Shown: positions 45,553 to 58,262 of the stretch, piece after piece | How positions within the stretch are numbered: the first letter of the stretch is position 1 | Layout: every line of letters begins with the position of its first letter | Assembly: GCA_026075535.2 (NCBI GenBank) | Contig: AP026544.2 | Location: 2,976,001 to 3,040,000, forward strand | Source: Tricholoma matsutake | Taxonomy: Eukaryota > Basidiomycota > Agaricomycetes > Agaricales > Tricholomataceae | Direction of reading: 5' to 3' | Length of the DNA stretch: 64,000 bases | Notes under the pieces: model-generated | Database searches by the model: none | Told to the model about the DNA's origin: nothing | Seen by the model: only the letters and a program-made list of their open reading frames with translations | Position numbers and translations under genes: made by a program

Positions 45553-47554
45553 CTGGAAATCCGCGGGGGCCCGGTATGACTAGACAGATTTGATCAATGA
45601 TTAACACTCCACAATCAATAGATAAGATTTGAGCAGGCCTTACAAGACGGTCAAATAAATGTGAAGAGGGGTCAGGCACTGATGCTTCAATTAACAGGAT
45701 TGTGCTGTACAATATTGTTATATCATAGCATACAATAACTCAAGCAAAAGAAATGATTTTAGCTGTCATTTCCTCTGAACATCATCATTTCTAGAGCTTA
45801 TCCTGACTTTAAAAGGGGTTAAAACATCATCCAACCCAGACGACAAAGGGTCAGCCACTGACACTTCTTTAGACAGAATTGCAGTGTATGATATTATCAT
45901 ACAGGATCATGCAATTTTTCTACCCAATGGGATAATTTTACACCACCATTTCCTTGGTCAGTCATTCTTCCTGAGGTTTGTGACTTACTGACCAGATATT
46001 CTGATTCTTGCAGAAAAGATTCAGGAACTGGTGCTTACACTAGCACAATTATTATGTATTATTCTTGTTTATCATAATATACAGTTGTTCAAGTGGATAA
46101 AATCTGATTTGCTCCATATCACAATTTTTCCTGCAGCCTATCACTTGCTGATATTGGACCCACATCATGATGCTTGAAGCAAATGTTCACAAGCTGATGC
46201 TTCCATTCAGGTGTTCCAGTGAAAGAAATGATTTTATCAGCTACTCGTCATTCTTCCCAGAAAACAAGGGATCCAGCCTGATTGATCACAAGCAAGCAGC
46301 ACAACAGGTTGAAGAGGCTGGGACAAAAACAGAGGCAAAGACTTAGGGTTGGAGAGCCGGAGGTGCAACTTGAAGGATTAACCCCGACGAGCATGCCATT
46401 TCTGGCATTGCTTTGAGGTACCTGGACATGAGGAAGATGAGTTGCCATGAGCAAGCGCTATCCTCCAAGTCGAGCTATGACTGCGACAGCGCAGTGTAAA
46501 GCTGATCATGATAGTGGGTGTGATGTCCACGATGCCTCAAATGTGAGGCAACCTGGGCCATCACACCACACTCACTGGCGATGCATTACAGTCTAGGATT
46601 TTTCAACTCATAAAACAGAAATTTATGAGGGGAGAGGATGACGGCTAACGCGTCGGCTGTCAGAACGATGAGGTAATTGGTGTTTAAGTGTTAGACTCGA
46701 GCTGGGCATAGGGATCCTGAACCATGCCGGTGTCTGTCTGCAATGGCAGACATGTGCGATGGGACCACTGCACCATTGCACCCCCATTCAACTCAGAATG
46801 AGGGGCGGATGAAGTGATGAAAACTTTGACAAGGCAGAATCACAAGCATGCCTAAATGACTAGCAGCACTTCCTGTGCCTTCAGACGAACTGCTTACCTT
46901 GTTTCCAACAACCAGCGTGCTCGGAAGTGCCCAACACTCTTTCCACCGGCCGCCAAGTGGCCATACCTTCAACACCGCCCTTCAAGTGGTTGGGTTCCTA
47001 TCCATCCAAAACTTGAAAATACGTCAAGGCGATGGATGCAGTTAACTAAGGCCGTTCGAACGCGAAAGTCCAGCAGTGGAAAACAACAAAATAAGTTGTT
47101 CAGTAACGCACCTAACATCCGACCGTGAATGCGCCTACGGCCCCAAAACGGCTGTCCTCCCAATCCCTCCCCCACCCATAGTGCAAGGGGCTCTACGCAT
47201 TCAAATATGTGTATCAGCTCCCCTGGCATGGGAGACAGTAGTGACCGTCAAAGTGAATGTCGTTGCACGTTCATGAGCAATGAAATGCATTACAAAAGCA
47301 TTTGGGTAGAGGGTGGGCGGTGCGTTCTACGCCGCCAACAACAGGCTGCTTACCCATTTCCAAGCACCAGCTGCGCTCAAAAGCGCATTGCATGGTTATC
47401 CTGACGTATGTTACTTAGGAGGTGGGCTGATGAAAAAAACGGCATTATATGACTCACTGCACACTCGATGGGACTGTCTCATACCCCAATTCAATAAATT
47501 CCAAATAGTTAGACTCCTGCTTTTAGCATCCAGTTTACAATCAAAATACAAATT
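45553..47554. other. no gene seen
   Basis: About 2 kb without a supported gene. Frames of 60-90 residues occur on both strands near 46850-47230 but show no motif, splice support or homology that I recognise. Confidence 0.4.
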
Positions 47555-47975
47555 TTATCTATCTGTGGAGTCTAGCATTAGATGATCGCTGAGGGTACCG
47601 AATGAAATATGATACTCACTTCCAATTGCGTAGTACATCCGAAAATGCGTGCACTGCCTCCGCCCCATCGTCGTCGAATACGACAAGAGCTCCAACACAT
47701 TTTTGCTTCAAAAGAACAGTCAGAAAAAGTCAACGAGATATTATATAGACTTACCGCCCATCTCTTCGGCTCGCCTCGTTTCTTAGGGCATTGGAGAAGC
47801 CAGTAGTCGTACCTTCGAAAGGTGGCTTTGCACCACCGTCAGTCCCTACAGACCTCAACACGTTGGCCATGCTGTGAAGAGCCGACTATTACCTAAAGTA
47901 AAAATGGAATACAGCACCTACTTTGAAGGGCTGATCGTGCTCAACAATTGGCATTCTAGAATTCCGGCGTGCCAT
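47555..47975 (-). CDS. small spliced candidate gene, unknown
   Basis: A minus-strand model: ATG 47975, exon 1 to 47922 (MARRNSRMPIVEHDQPFK), a short GTAGGT...TAG intron, exon 2 (SMANVLRSVGTDGGAKPPFE, NALRNEASRRDG) with GTAAGT donor, and exon 3 to TAA 47555-47557. An alternative frame of exon 3 (VGALVVFDDDGAEAVHAFSD) ends at a GTGAGT donor and could lead to further exons. I do not recognise the protein. The first intron would be unusually short (about 36 nt). Confidence 0.25.
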
Positions 47976-50401
47976 TGGTGATAGTTGCGGTTAGAGATAG
48001 AGGGGGAGGACTGAAGTTGTGCTTAAAAGGTTGGATGTACGCAGGGCGGTTAGCTAGATGATGGTAGGAGTTAAGGTAGAGGAAAAACAAACCCCAGCAA
48101 GGCGGTGTTAGGGTAGGTGAGGGTGCACAGACTCTTGTTGGTCGTGGTGGTATTCCTAGCTTCGTTTGATGTTGTGTGTTTGACTTGAGCTAGGAGTAAG
48201 TTAGAGAAACCACACCTAGTCCGCAATCAAATGAAGAAAATGGAATGAGGAAGCACTAGTCACCCGCCGTTCAACACCTCTCTCAATACATCCCCCAGCA
48301 GTCAAGCATCCCCTCGATACACCTCCTCGCCGTTCGAGGACTCTAGACAACCCGTCCATCCCTCCATGGCCTTGTGATATGCCTCTCAGACGTCGAACAC
48401 TTCCCTGACACGCCTCTGAGCCTCAACACCTATCAACACAGCCTCCATCATTTTAACATCTCGATACGCATTCTTCAACACATCCTGGCATGCCCTCCCC
48501 ACACCTGCACCAGCGTTCTCCAATGGAAGCATAGCATACCCTTTCCCCCCCGCTCGATCCAAAACCCCGTGCCCTCCATCCCTGTTCTTTCCATCCTCAC
48601 CTTTCGCATTGGCCTCCGTTTGCACATCCACATTACCATGGCCAACACCGTCACCATCGACATCACCGCACCAGCAGCCTCGACATGCTCAATCGCGCAC
48701 AAGGCGATCATGGGTCACCAAACAGTGAGGGGACGGAGGTGCTCAGTGCCCGTCGAATTGTAACCGATGCCCTCGCCAGCGAGGCTGTCCTAGGGAACGT
48801 AGTTCAAAGCTACATGTTACTATACACACGAACTACTTCATGTGTTTTGTGAGTCCTTGCTCAGGCGCCTTGGTATCACAATATTGGTGCGGGAGCTACT
48901 ATGTGGTAAGGTTGGCTCGTGATAGCTCACACCAAGGTAGGGGATAAAGGGGCAGGAAACAGCAACGAAGTGAGTCCGAGTCCGACACAAGAAATGCTTG
49001 TGCCTTTCTTGCAGCGGAATGGACTTTGGGATCACTGCCTAGGATAGAAAACGCCTCGGCGTGTGTTTGCACAAATGTTGGCCTCACCAGATGCTCGGTG
49101 CGCACACACGGAGGACAATGAGGTGGAATATTGCCAAGGAATCAAGGAGCCTGACGGTGGATATCGGTACGTGCACTCTATCTAACATCATAGGCACCCA
49201 CCAATGTGGTACTCAATCTTTTGTAAGTCACCCCCCTAGTAGTACAGCTATGTGTCGCTTGCGCCAATTTCCTGGGCACGAGTGAAGGACGGGCATTGCA
49301 TAGCCGACGGGGCTGGGGCCAGCCTGAGGCTCGGACGACACTTCATACGTGGTCTTCAGGACAAGTTGCTGATAGGATCCTGAACAGCCTTAGGCCAAAT
49401 CCAACGTTGAGTGACGAAAAGTCAAACTCATGGCAGGTGACGAAAAGTCAGACCTGCAGGGGAACTAGTGGAGCGCAAGCAAGATGGATCATGGTAGATG
49501 ACTTCGGATGTAGTACTAGTAGTAGTAAAACCGTGACTTAGTAGACCCAGACTCGGACTCGGACTAGGAAACTTGTTTCATTTGAAATTTTAATGGTTCA
49601 AACTTCTGAGATAAGCACCAATCAGTGGCACATGCTGATCAGGGTGTGACATCATCATGATGATACCATGGGCTGCTGACCAAAAGTTGAACACTGGCAA
49701 GTTCAAGTTCAAGTTCAACTTACTATGAATTTGGGCCTGGGAAACACCTGGAACAAACAGACTCTGGAAAATTGTAACCCGCTCATCTGATCTGGAAATT
49801 GCGATGCGAAAGGGTGATGAGGAGCAATAGCCTTCAAGTTATCCTCTGTGCAGTTAATGCCATCAATTCTCGTGAGGGGAAATGATGGGCTGTGATCGTG
49901 TCCATTGCTGGTGCCGTTGAGCGAGTTTGGGCAGGCCAAAATTGTGTGAACTTGCTCCAGAGATACCAATGCATGTACTGCATTCCCCCCTCCGAGGCCA
50001 GGATTTTTTGAGTGAGTGGATGATGAGCAATTTGCATTTTTTGAGGCCGGGTGGATGAGATCACGAGAAAAATGTCACATTGCCACTTTTTATCTTGTTC
50101 ACTCTCCTGTGCCTCACACAGTCAATAAAGAATTATGATATATTTACATACATGTAGCCCAGCATGTCTACTAGCTTACCTACAACTTTTCCTTCCCCTT
50201 CCCCCTTCAAATAGTGTGGTGCCTCGCAATTCTCCTTGCGACGTCGAAAACCGTCGAAAGTCGGAGTTTAAAACTCCGACCTTTAAGCATCAGCCGGTGT
50301 TCACCACTCCTGCCAGTGTGTCCCATCACATTTTAAAGGTTGCTTTTAGTGGGTAGGAGTTGGTTACGTACATAGATGTTGACACATATTGAGAATGGTG
50401 A
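47976..50401. other. non-coding with a GTGACGAAAAGTC repeat and a palindrome
   Basis: No supported gene. 49413-49462 holds GAGTGACGAAAAGTCAAACT...GCAGGTGACGAAAAGTCAGA, the block that also precedes the two minus-strand genes at 57349 and 63354. An almost perfect palindrome GTCGGAGTTT/AAACTCCGAC lies at 50260-50280, near the 3' end of the Plavaka gene. Confidence 0.5.
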
Positions 50402-53400
50402 CTAGTACATCCCAGTAAAGTCTTCAGGCTCTTCGATGACTTCATCTCCATCATCACCATCCTCTACGTCATCCATTTCAATGTCATCCCAGCCTTCCAA
50501 GTCATGGTCTTCTAAACATAGCTCTGGGTTTTCTGACTCCGAGTCATAGCCCATGTTGCTACCTCTGTCGTTGGCTTGTGCAGGAGACTCTTCTGATGCC
50601 TCCTGAAGCTCCACATCTGGAACCTGAATATCCTGGGCATCTTCAGCCACATTGGAAACACAGCCCGAGGAGGATGCTGACTGATGCGCATGAAAGTGGC
50701 CAACACCTAGCCCCTAGTGGTAGCACATAAGAAGATCCCGGTCAGAGAACCTGGGGGGATATAGTAACATGGAATCAGAACTGGTGAGTAAGTAATAAAC
50801 CCACCGGCCAACAAAGTATTGATTGTAGTCTTTACCATCCTTGGCACAGCGTGAGATACCAACCCCATCCCTTTGTCGTTTGCCTTTTGCAAAGGCTGGT
50901 AGGATGTGGCACCCACGCAGAACATCTTTCGGATCCACAAAACCAAAAGAATGCTTCTCATTCATAGGAGGAAAGCGGACTGAGTCCACCTTGGAAGTAC
51001 TCCACCCTGAAGACCCTGGGTTAACAACCTCAAACCATCGTACCCACAAAAAATCGAAGCGGCGAGCTTCAAAATCACGCATGCCAGGCCCAGTATAAAT
51101 CACATTTACGTGATATGTGCCGAGGACCTGTGCGTACAAGAAATGATGCAGATTCGAAGAAATCACAGAGCCTCCTACATCATCAGCAAGAAGCATGACG
51201 TTGCAATGGGATGTCCCTGCGTTAACGATGTCAGTTCCACGCCGAATGTCATGAGTGGTGAAGTGGAATCGAATAAGTTTGTGGTGGTATATGCGGTCAT
51301 TCTTCAAGAGCACGAAATTGCATGCATTTTCGTCGGGGCTATGACTCGGACTCAATGGCCCAGTATCTGACCCTGTTCTGATGCTGGACAGATCCGAAAG
51401 TGATTCAGTTTCCTGGAGAAGTGCTGTTTGGATTCGAGGAAGTAGATGCTCTCTTAACTTGGGTAAAAAGTTCTGCATCAGAGGGGTTAGTACAAATCAG
51501 CAGAGGAAGAATACGAAGGCTGCTCACCTTGATCGCGGGGTCACCTTCATTCTTTTGCAGGAATGTTGGTATGTGCACAGGACATTTCTGTGACTTTCCC
51601 ATGTTGTACTGTAAGCCAGGATCATGTGTAACATCCTCGTGCTCTATTTCAAAGGGTGAGCCAAGTTGTGGACAATTCAGCCGCTCGCGGATCATGCTGA
51701 TACGGCGCTCTCGTCGCTCAACCCTCGATATTTGCTGTGGTATTGATCGCCCGCTAGTCCGAAGTGACCGAGTTTTGGATGTTCGGTGCTTGAGCCCGCT
51801 CTGATGCCCACAACGACAGTAAGCAATATGACGCAAAAAATCATGTAAACACTTACTGGTTGAGTGGAATATGAGTCAGTTGTACCAAAGCATCGGATGG
51901 TGTCAACGTAGTCACCGAGCGCATGATACTTATAGGTCATCAGATTAAGTCCCTTCTTCTTCCATGCTTTACTATTGGGTGTGGTAGTTCTTTTTGATTT
52001 GGACGCCCCATTAGCCGCAGATTTCTCCTGACGCCGTTGCCAAGCAGCCCGCTCATGTTCCAACTCTCAGGTCTCAAATGCTGCACATGTCTTTTCCTCA
52101 AATGTGCGTAGACTGTTTCCCAGAGATGTAGTGACACAGGATAAAATGTCCAGAGTCATGTCCATGTGCATGCGGAGCTTGGCAAGACCATGCCAGTGGG
52201 CTAATTCAAATAAGGGCTTGAGAACATACGTATTGTGGGGTTCAGGCAGAAGACCATCAAAAACGGATATGGCACACTGCATGAATGATGTTAGCCAAGT
52301 TGAGAATCCTGGCAATAATACCTACTTGTAACATATCCTCGTAATCATGAGCAGTCATCTTCTTCAGTTCTGACCGGTTCGACCTTATTTTTCGTATTCC
52401 ATCAACCCCGAAAGGAGGTATTTCTCGAAACCTAATAGAAATATCAGTACCAAGCCCTCTGAGGTTTCAAACGATGCTTGCCGTCTATCCAGTTCATGCT
52501 TGAGGCTTTCATCTACGCAATCTAGAATGCGTAGTAGATGTATAAAAAATGCTTTCCAGACTCTGAGCTCAACCTCGTGCATGAGATCCACAGCGAGCAT
52601 GCTGAACATGTTGAAACCAAATGGTGCTAGCTTGCTTGAAAACGCATTCTGACAAAGCATGAGCATTGAAATCAATCATCATAGAAAAGAGAAGGCACAT
52701 ACCGCTGTTGGAACAAGAGAATCTTCTTGTAGGAGAGCTTCCACTGCCTTACTATCAACCACATAGCCCTTCTCATATATCTTCTCACGTGCTGTCTCAA
52801 CACGATTACGCCGTTTCACATGGTCAATCCGGGCAAGAGTCCTGCGCTGTGCCATATCTCGACACATCCCCATGTTGGCAACACAATCTAATGGTATGAG
52901 ACAATGGGGACAAGGGCACCGACCGAGATTACAAATGCTGGCTATAAGAATTCTGTGTAAATTTTCAGTAATAGCCACTGACATTCAAAAAGTCTGGGCT
53001 TACTTCTCTTTGTAGTCTGCAGAATATGTAAATATACGGGGGGTAAAAACGACGCCAGATGCCATCGCAACACTTAATCACAATTCCATGCTCGTATGCT
53101 TCCAGGAATTCATCATCAAGGATGATCGCCCATTGAGCGTGATAGACTTCTTGATGACAATGGGTCATGAATACACTGCTTGGGCCTTTTCCACCCAGAT
53201 ACTCTGTGGCGAATGTTTTAAATGCATCTGGGAGCTGTCATCCAAAAAGGAATGAGGATCACATACTAGCGCAAAGCTAATGAGATCCTTCTTACCGTTT
53301 CCAGATAGGCGATGTGCTCAAAGGCTTGACAGGAGGGTTTTGTCCTTCTGTCCTTCGACTCATTCCCCATCGCAAGATAAATTGGCCATAGTTTAGCGGT

Positions 53401-54664
53401 GCTGAACGCTGTGAGCTGAGTGCCATCAGAGGCGAACATAAGACCCGCAACAATCCTCTGAAGGTCACATCCCAGCTCCCCAGGAGATTCCTGAAGGTCA
53501 CGGTGAGCTTCGATGAATGCCTCTGAAGTGTAGAGTTCTCTGTGAGCTTTGACTGGCTCAGAAGCTTCAGTTGGTTGCCAAAACAGCTCATATGGTTCGA
53601 AATGGAGGTGTGGATGGCTGGAGGGGCGCATAATTTTTTCCTTAATGACCGAAACCAGCTTGCGGTGATGAAGGGTTCCCACGTCGAACTCCCTTTGCCC
53701 TGGATGCAGCGACCTTTTGTGGAATGGAACCCTGATCTTGATTGGGGTTTTGACCCAGTCGCCGTTATCCGCTTCGTCCTCCCAGTCTTCATCACTCGAC
53801 GGGTTGCACGACCGATCTCTGCTCAGCTGCGCATCAATAAGCCGCCACTTTGTCCCTGAAACGTCCTCAGGTCGAAATCCTGAAAGCCTGACTGTGTTTT
53901 CTTTAACCCACCGTTCCAATACTATTCCCCTAGCAAAAACGATGACTGATTCGGGTATGGGTGGCAGGAGTCAGTTGGATTGCCAGAAAAAGTATCCGGG
54001 GATGCAACCATTAGGTCGTCACACGTTATATTCTCGTTGGGATCGTGGTCTGGGAAGCGAGTTGCGTGATACTGCCGGAAAAGGCCAAATTTATTCTGTG
54101 TAGATTTCAGCAGCTTCCTGTCACAGGAATAAATATTCGTGGGCTGCTCGGATGAGGGTGATGCTGATATGGTCACTGGAGATGTGGCTAGCGTACATTC
54201 TGATGTGACTGGTTGGAGTGCTGGAGGAAGTGCCGCTGGAGGTTCGGGCAGTATATCCCGATAGCGCTTGGGTAGTTGGCGATTTTCCCGGTGACCCCTG
54301 CGCTCTGCCAGTGGTTGATCCAAGCCTTCGGTACTCATAGGGGCATCCTGACATGTACCATCTAATGAGCAATAAGTTGCACCAACATCATAAACCTCAC
54401 CTCATGTAGCATGGCAAGCGCAACGTCATTTGATTCTTGTTCGATGGCTACATGTTGGTCCGGAGGGTTTTCCACAGTTGGGGTTGGCATGGCTTCCATT
54501 TTTCGACGCTTCTTGGACTGCCAGACCTCTTTAGCTTTGTCCAGAGCGCTGGAAAACCATTTCTTTGTCTTCAGGCAACTACGTTTGTGGAAAGTATAGC
54601 CTTGTGGTGCAGAGAATGTTCGGCCGCAAACACAGACTTGACACCAAGCTGGCGACAAGTCCAT
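50402..54664 (-). pseudogene. Plavaka-type DNA transposase
   Basis: Minus-strand multi-exon transposase of the Plavaka family found in Agaricomycetes. Exon 1 (54664-54401) has a zinc finger (CVCGRTFSAPQGYTFHKRSC) and a basic helix (LDKAKEVWQSKKRRK). Later blocks: FLLGE-stop-YWNGG, WVKTPIKIRVPFHKR, VAGLMFASDGTQLTAFS, WAIILDDEFLEAYEHGIVI, CNLGRCPCPHCLIP, NMFSMLAVDLMHEVELRVWK, ALGDYVDTIRCFGTTDSYST, RFDFLWVRWF, CHILPAFAKG, and an acidic tail ending 50402. Introns about 50-60 nt. Lesions: TAG for Trp (53922-53924 and 50714-50716), TGA for Arg (52067-52069), an extra C in a C6 run near 53036-53041 and a frameshift near 53895. It would have cut and pasted its own element. Confidence 0.8.
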
Positions 54665-55105
54665 GGCGTGGTAATGAAAATGGTGATGGGTAGAACTCTG
54701 CCAATAGCACGGAAACCTCAGGGCTCAACGCGAGAAAACAATCACTGGATAGGTCAAATTTTTGATCAGCCATTACTATATAAGTTGAGATGATTATGCA
54801 TGAGTCAGTTTATAAATTGAAATTCCGATGCTTGTAAATAAGAGTCGGCGAAGCAAAAAGGCGCGCTATAGTACAGGCGTTGTATTAAATGTTGATGCTG
54901 AGGGATGAGTGAGCTTCATACCTTTCAAACTTGTGCTTCAAGAAGTTTTCTATTTCAAAGCACCCCCAATCATCAATAATTGTAGGACCATACCTTTTGC
55001 TTTGGCATCAGAATATGGCCCATGCCAAAATGAGGAAGTTGGGACCATGCGGGTACTAATATAGCAGAGGAGCGTTCACAGGCCACAATATTCACAAAAT
55101 AATAA
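54665..55105. other. spacer between two minus-strand genes
   Basis: Upstream region of the Plavaka gene and 3' flank of the next gene. AT-rich with no ORF or recognised site. Confidence 0.45.
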
Positions 55106-57202
55106 TTATGGCAGTCGGGTAGGAATGACGGCGGCACGGCCAAATAAACTATAGAAAGTCTGTGTGTAAAAACGGGCTATGTGAATCTCAAGTTGTTGGA
55201 CATTTGCTTCGGTATACATATCAAGAGAGGCCAGATCAGGTAGCAAAAGGGGCGTCGGCTTCAGTCCATCCCAATCCCTCATTAATGCCCTCAGCGCCAG
55301 CAAAAACGGTAATCTTTCTTGCCAGTCATGAGCTTGCAAACCAGAATTTGCTCGCTGTACATCAACAGCGATCAGTGAGGGTACATTGAAGCACTTCAGC
55401 ACCATTGCTTGCCGCTCATGTTCGTCTTGTCGGGATGGCGAGGCTGAGGCACGCCTATCGAGGGCCAGAAGCTCAAAGTGGAAATTAAGCTGAGTCAACT
55501 CCCATAGAACTTTCTGAGCCTCGTCAATGGGCACTGTGGGAAAGTGGTTGGATGGTGGAGGGCAGGGGACGATCTGAAGCTCATCTAAAGCATCTGCAAA
55601 GATGGCTTTGGCTTGCTCATGTTGACGAACCAAAGTTGGTTCGTGGCTGTGTTCCAGAAGCCCATCAAGAAGGAAATCACGCCACTGCTGGCCAGACAAG
55701 GGAGATACTAAGCTGTCTGCTGAAAAAACACGCAAGATGCAGGCAGGTCGAAATACATTCCAAGTAGCAAAGAATTTTGCCTGGCGAGTTTCATTGGTGG
55801 AAGCAAAAATCGCAGCCTCAGGAAACAGATACCGCGTGTTATAAGATGCCGGGGTTTCGTCCCTCTTAACCGCCTTCAACGCATCATGCCAGGAAGGGAT
55901 CGGGAGTGGCATGAGGGGGCTCTCATACACATCAAATTTGTCGCGGCCTGTGGGCAGATTCAAAGATTTCTGCTTGTTATCTATTGGAGAGTGAGATGAC
56001 ATATGAGAAAGCGAAGACCAGTCACTTACGAGCAACTCCTTTTCCTTTACTTCTGTATGGGCCCCTACCCTTGCTGCCACCGCGTTGATGGCTAACACCC
56101 ACAATGGTTCTGGGGCCTGGCCTGTCTTTTGACACTTGTGATTGGACTGAGGGCGCCACATTTCCTGATGAGGAAGTCTTGTTTTCGCTGGTATTGATGG
56201 TGAATGGATCCGGATAGCATAGGAAGTTATGAGCATAATGTAAGATTGCCTCATATTTTCGAGTGGAGGTAGCTGGTCCCTGATATATGGTAGGGTAGTT
56301 GAAGTGGTGTGAATCAAAGCAGATGCCGTTGTATCAGGGTATTGCAAATGGGACAGCAGCGAGTATATTTGTCTTGCCGAGATCTGAGGCCGGCCGTGTC
56401 AGCCAGAACGGAAGGCCGGCATGGAAAAAGTCCTGCGCAACGCGAATATCATTGGTGAAAACACCAACGGTATTAGCCACTTCGGCAGGCGGGGAGCCCA
56501 CACCCAACCTAGCTGAGTCCATCCGTGGTTTATACACCTCCATGTAATCCAACGTCGCCATTAGATCAAGCCAACACCTCTGCACATCCCTCACACCAAA
56601 CGCCATCTGACGGAAGTTGGTCCACACCGAACCAAGACAGACAAGGCCATGCTCAATCATTTTGATCATTGGGCCAAGGGTTTGCGGTACCCGAGATTTC
56701 GTCCGATTTGATGTGAATGCTTCCACCCGAGATAGCAAAACCGACACCGAAGATTTCAGCTCGCCCAGCTTTGAATCTGATAGCTTGCCAAGGCCGCGAA
56801 TGGGGGAAGTTGGGTCCCTCAAGAGAATGAAATCCTGGCGTGCTGGCTCCCACCATATAATTAAATGGGCAGAAAGTGAGTTAGGCATCAGAATTGCCCC
56901 ATGATGACAGTTAAATGCGTTGTAAGGCTGGGGCCAGAGGATAGGGTCGTCGTCTGCATAAAGGCTGTCGGCACGCATGAATACTTTGTGGTCTCCAACA
57001 GGCGGCTCGGGGATGGAGGTTCGATTAGGGGTGGTGATAAAATATTTGCCGTCGAGGAGGAGAGCCCCGACCCTGCCGTCTGTTGCACCAATGGGCCCTA
57101 TAAAAATGGATTTAGCAGAAAAACCATCGTAAACCCAAAGTTTGACATACTGCCTTCAATGCGCCACCTCAGCAAATCATCATTTGTAAGCACGACGGCC
57201 AT
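55106..57202 (-). pseudogene. agaricomycete-specific protein gene, one nonsense codon
   Basis: ATG 57202; exons 57202-57151, 57097-56030 and 55980-55106; introns 57150-57098 (53 nt) and 56029-55981 (49 nt). The 664-residue frame is broken only by TGA at 56334-56336. Conserved blocks I recognise from many agaricomycete proteins of unknown function: LTNDDLLRWRIEGRPIGATD, HLIIWWEPARQDFILLRDP, FRQMAFGVRDVQRCWLDLMA, LDYMEVYKPRMD, SPLMPLPIPSWHDAL, ELTQLNFHFELLALDRRA and a C-terminal YTQTFYSLFGRAAVIP. No enzyme motif. Such genes often accompany transposons; here it lies just upstream of the Plavaka gene on the same strand, and its promoter and leader are shared with the WD40-JmjC gene. Confidence 0.75.
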
Positions 57203-57239
57203 TTTCGATAAGTTCCTACTAGCCGTGAGAACAATAAAG

Positions 57240-57580
57240 AGAAGGTGTAGGCAAGAGCATACCAGCAATATAAATATGGCCTTCAGTCAAGGGCTTCTGA
57301 GTCAGGTCGAGCCGGAGATGGATTCTTGAAGGGAAGGGGTTTAAGAGTGACGAAAAGTCAGACTCAAAGCAGGTGACGAAAAGTCAGACCTGCAGGTAAC
57401 GAAGTTCGACGGGTGGGAATCAAAGTGGGCTTGTGGTCGTTGCCGCGAAAGATGGGTGCACTGGACCTCCGAGTCAGTACTTCAGTTGAATGCTCAAGAG
57501 TCAACGCAGGGCACTCCGAGGATGGTTGCAAAGGAGCCAAACAGCATCAAACTTGAAGTTTGGCAACCCCTAACCCTAGA
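57240..57580 (-). promoter_or_regulatory. promoter/leader block shared with 63262-63590
   Basis: Homologous along its length to 63262-63590, including CTGACTCAGAAGCCCTTGAC, a GCTG/GTATGC splice donor, two GTGACGAAAAGTCAGAC repeats, GCAGGTAACGAA and AGCCAAACAGCATCAAACTT. It sits directly upstream of the gene starting at 57202. Confidence 0.7.
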
Positions 57581-58262
57581 ATCTCTACATGATTGAAAAA
57601 CCATGGCACGACTACCTGGGCCAGTCATTATGATATTACTAGGTGAATGGGTCCAATTATAACTTTACATGAAGTAGCATTCCTTGCCAGTTTACTAGTA
57701 GAATGCGGCTACTAAGTTAGATCACCCCAAAACCCATTATTTTCTGAAATGTATTGTGTGACAAAATCAAAAAGCAAACTACAACACGGTTGAACCTCCG
57801 ATGTCACATGTCCAGCCAGCGGCCATAGTACAAGCCCCTGGTCTCACACTGAAGTTATGTTTACATAAGCTGGACAAGGCGCTGCCAGTGCCCACTAAAC
57901 TATGGTATACGACTTGCATCATCGACACACAAAACCCACAGACTAGTTTTGCAGGAAAGTTGCATTTATTTATATTTTGAAGACATTGTCCAGAATACAT
58001 TTCGTGTTTTCGCTTTTTTACATGAGTTATTAAAATCTACAAACATAAGAAAAAACAAATTTCAAAAGAAAATGTGGACAAAATCTTCTGATCACTTCAG
58101 CATCACCATTCCTGCAATTTTTGATGCTATCAGAGGAGTGTGTCAACTGCTAGCGATGATACAAGATTGAAGTGATTAAGTGTCTTACGTAATTAACACG
58201 TCCAGTCTGCAAAACGCGTCGCGTCGTGCTTTCGGTCCACAATCCGCCCATGCCACTGCCAT
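57581..58262. other. non-coding, nothing recognised
   Basis: No supported gene or repeat. Short frames on both strands lack any recognisable motif. Confidence 0.45.

Noticed and set aside
46248..47229. Minus-strand frames around 46.3-47.2 kb as one gene
   Set aside because: No consistent splice sites or family motif could be found linking them.
48374..48763. 129-aa ORF near 48.4 kb
   Set aside because: Composition is Ser/Pro/His-rich and looks like chance reading of C-rich DNA; no motif and no splice context.
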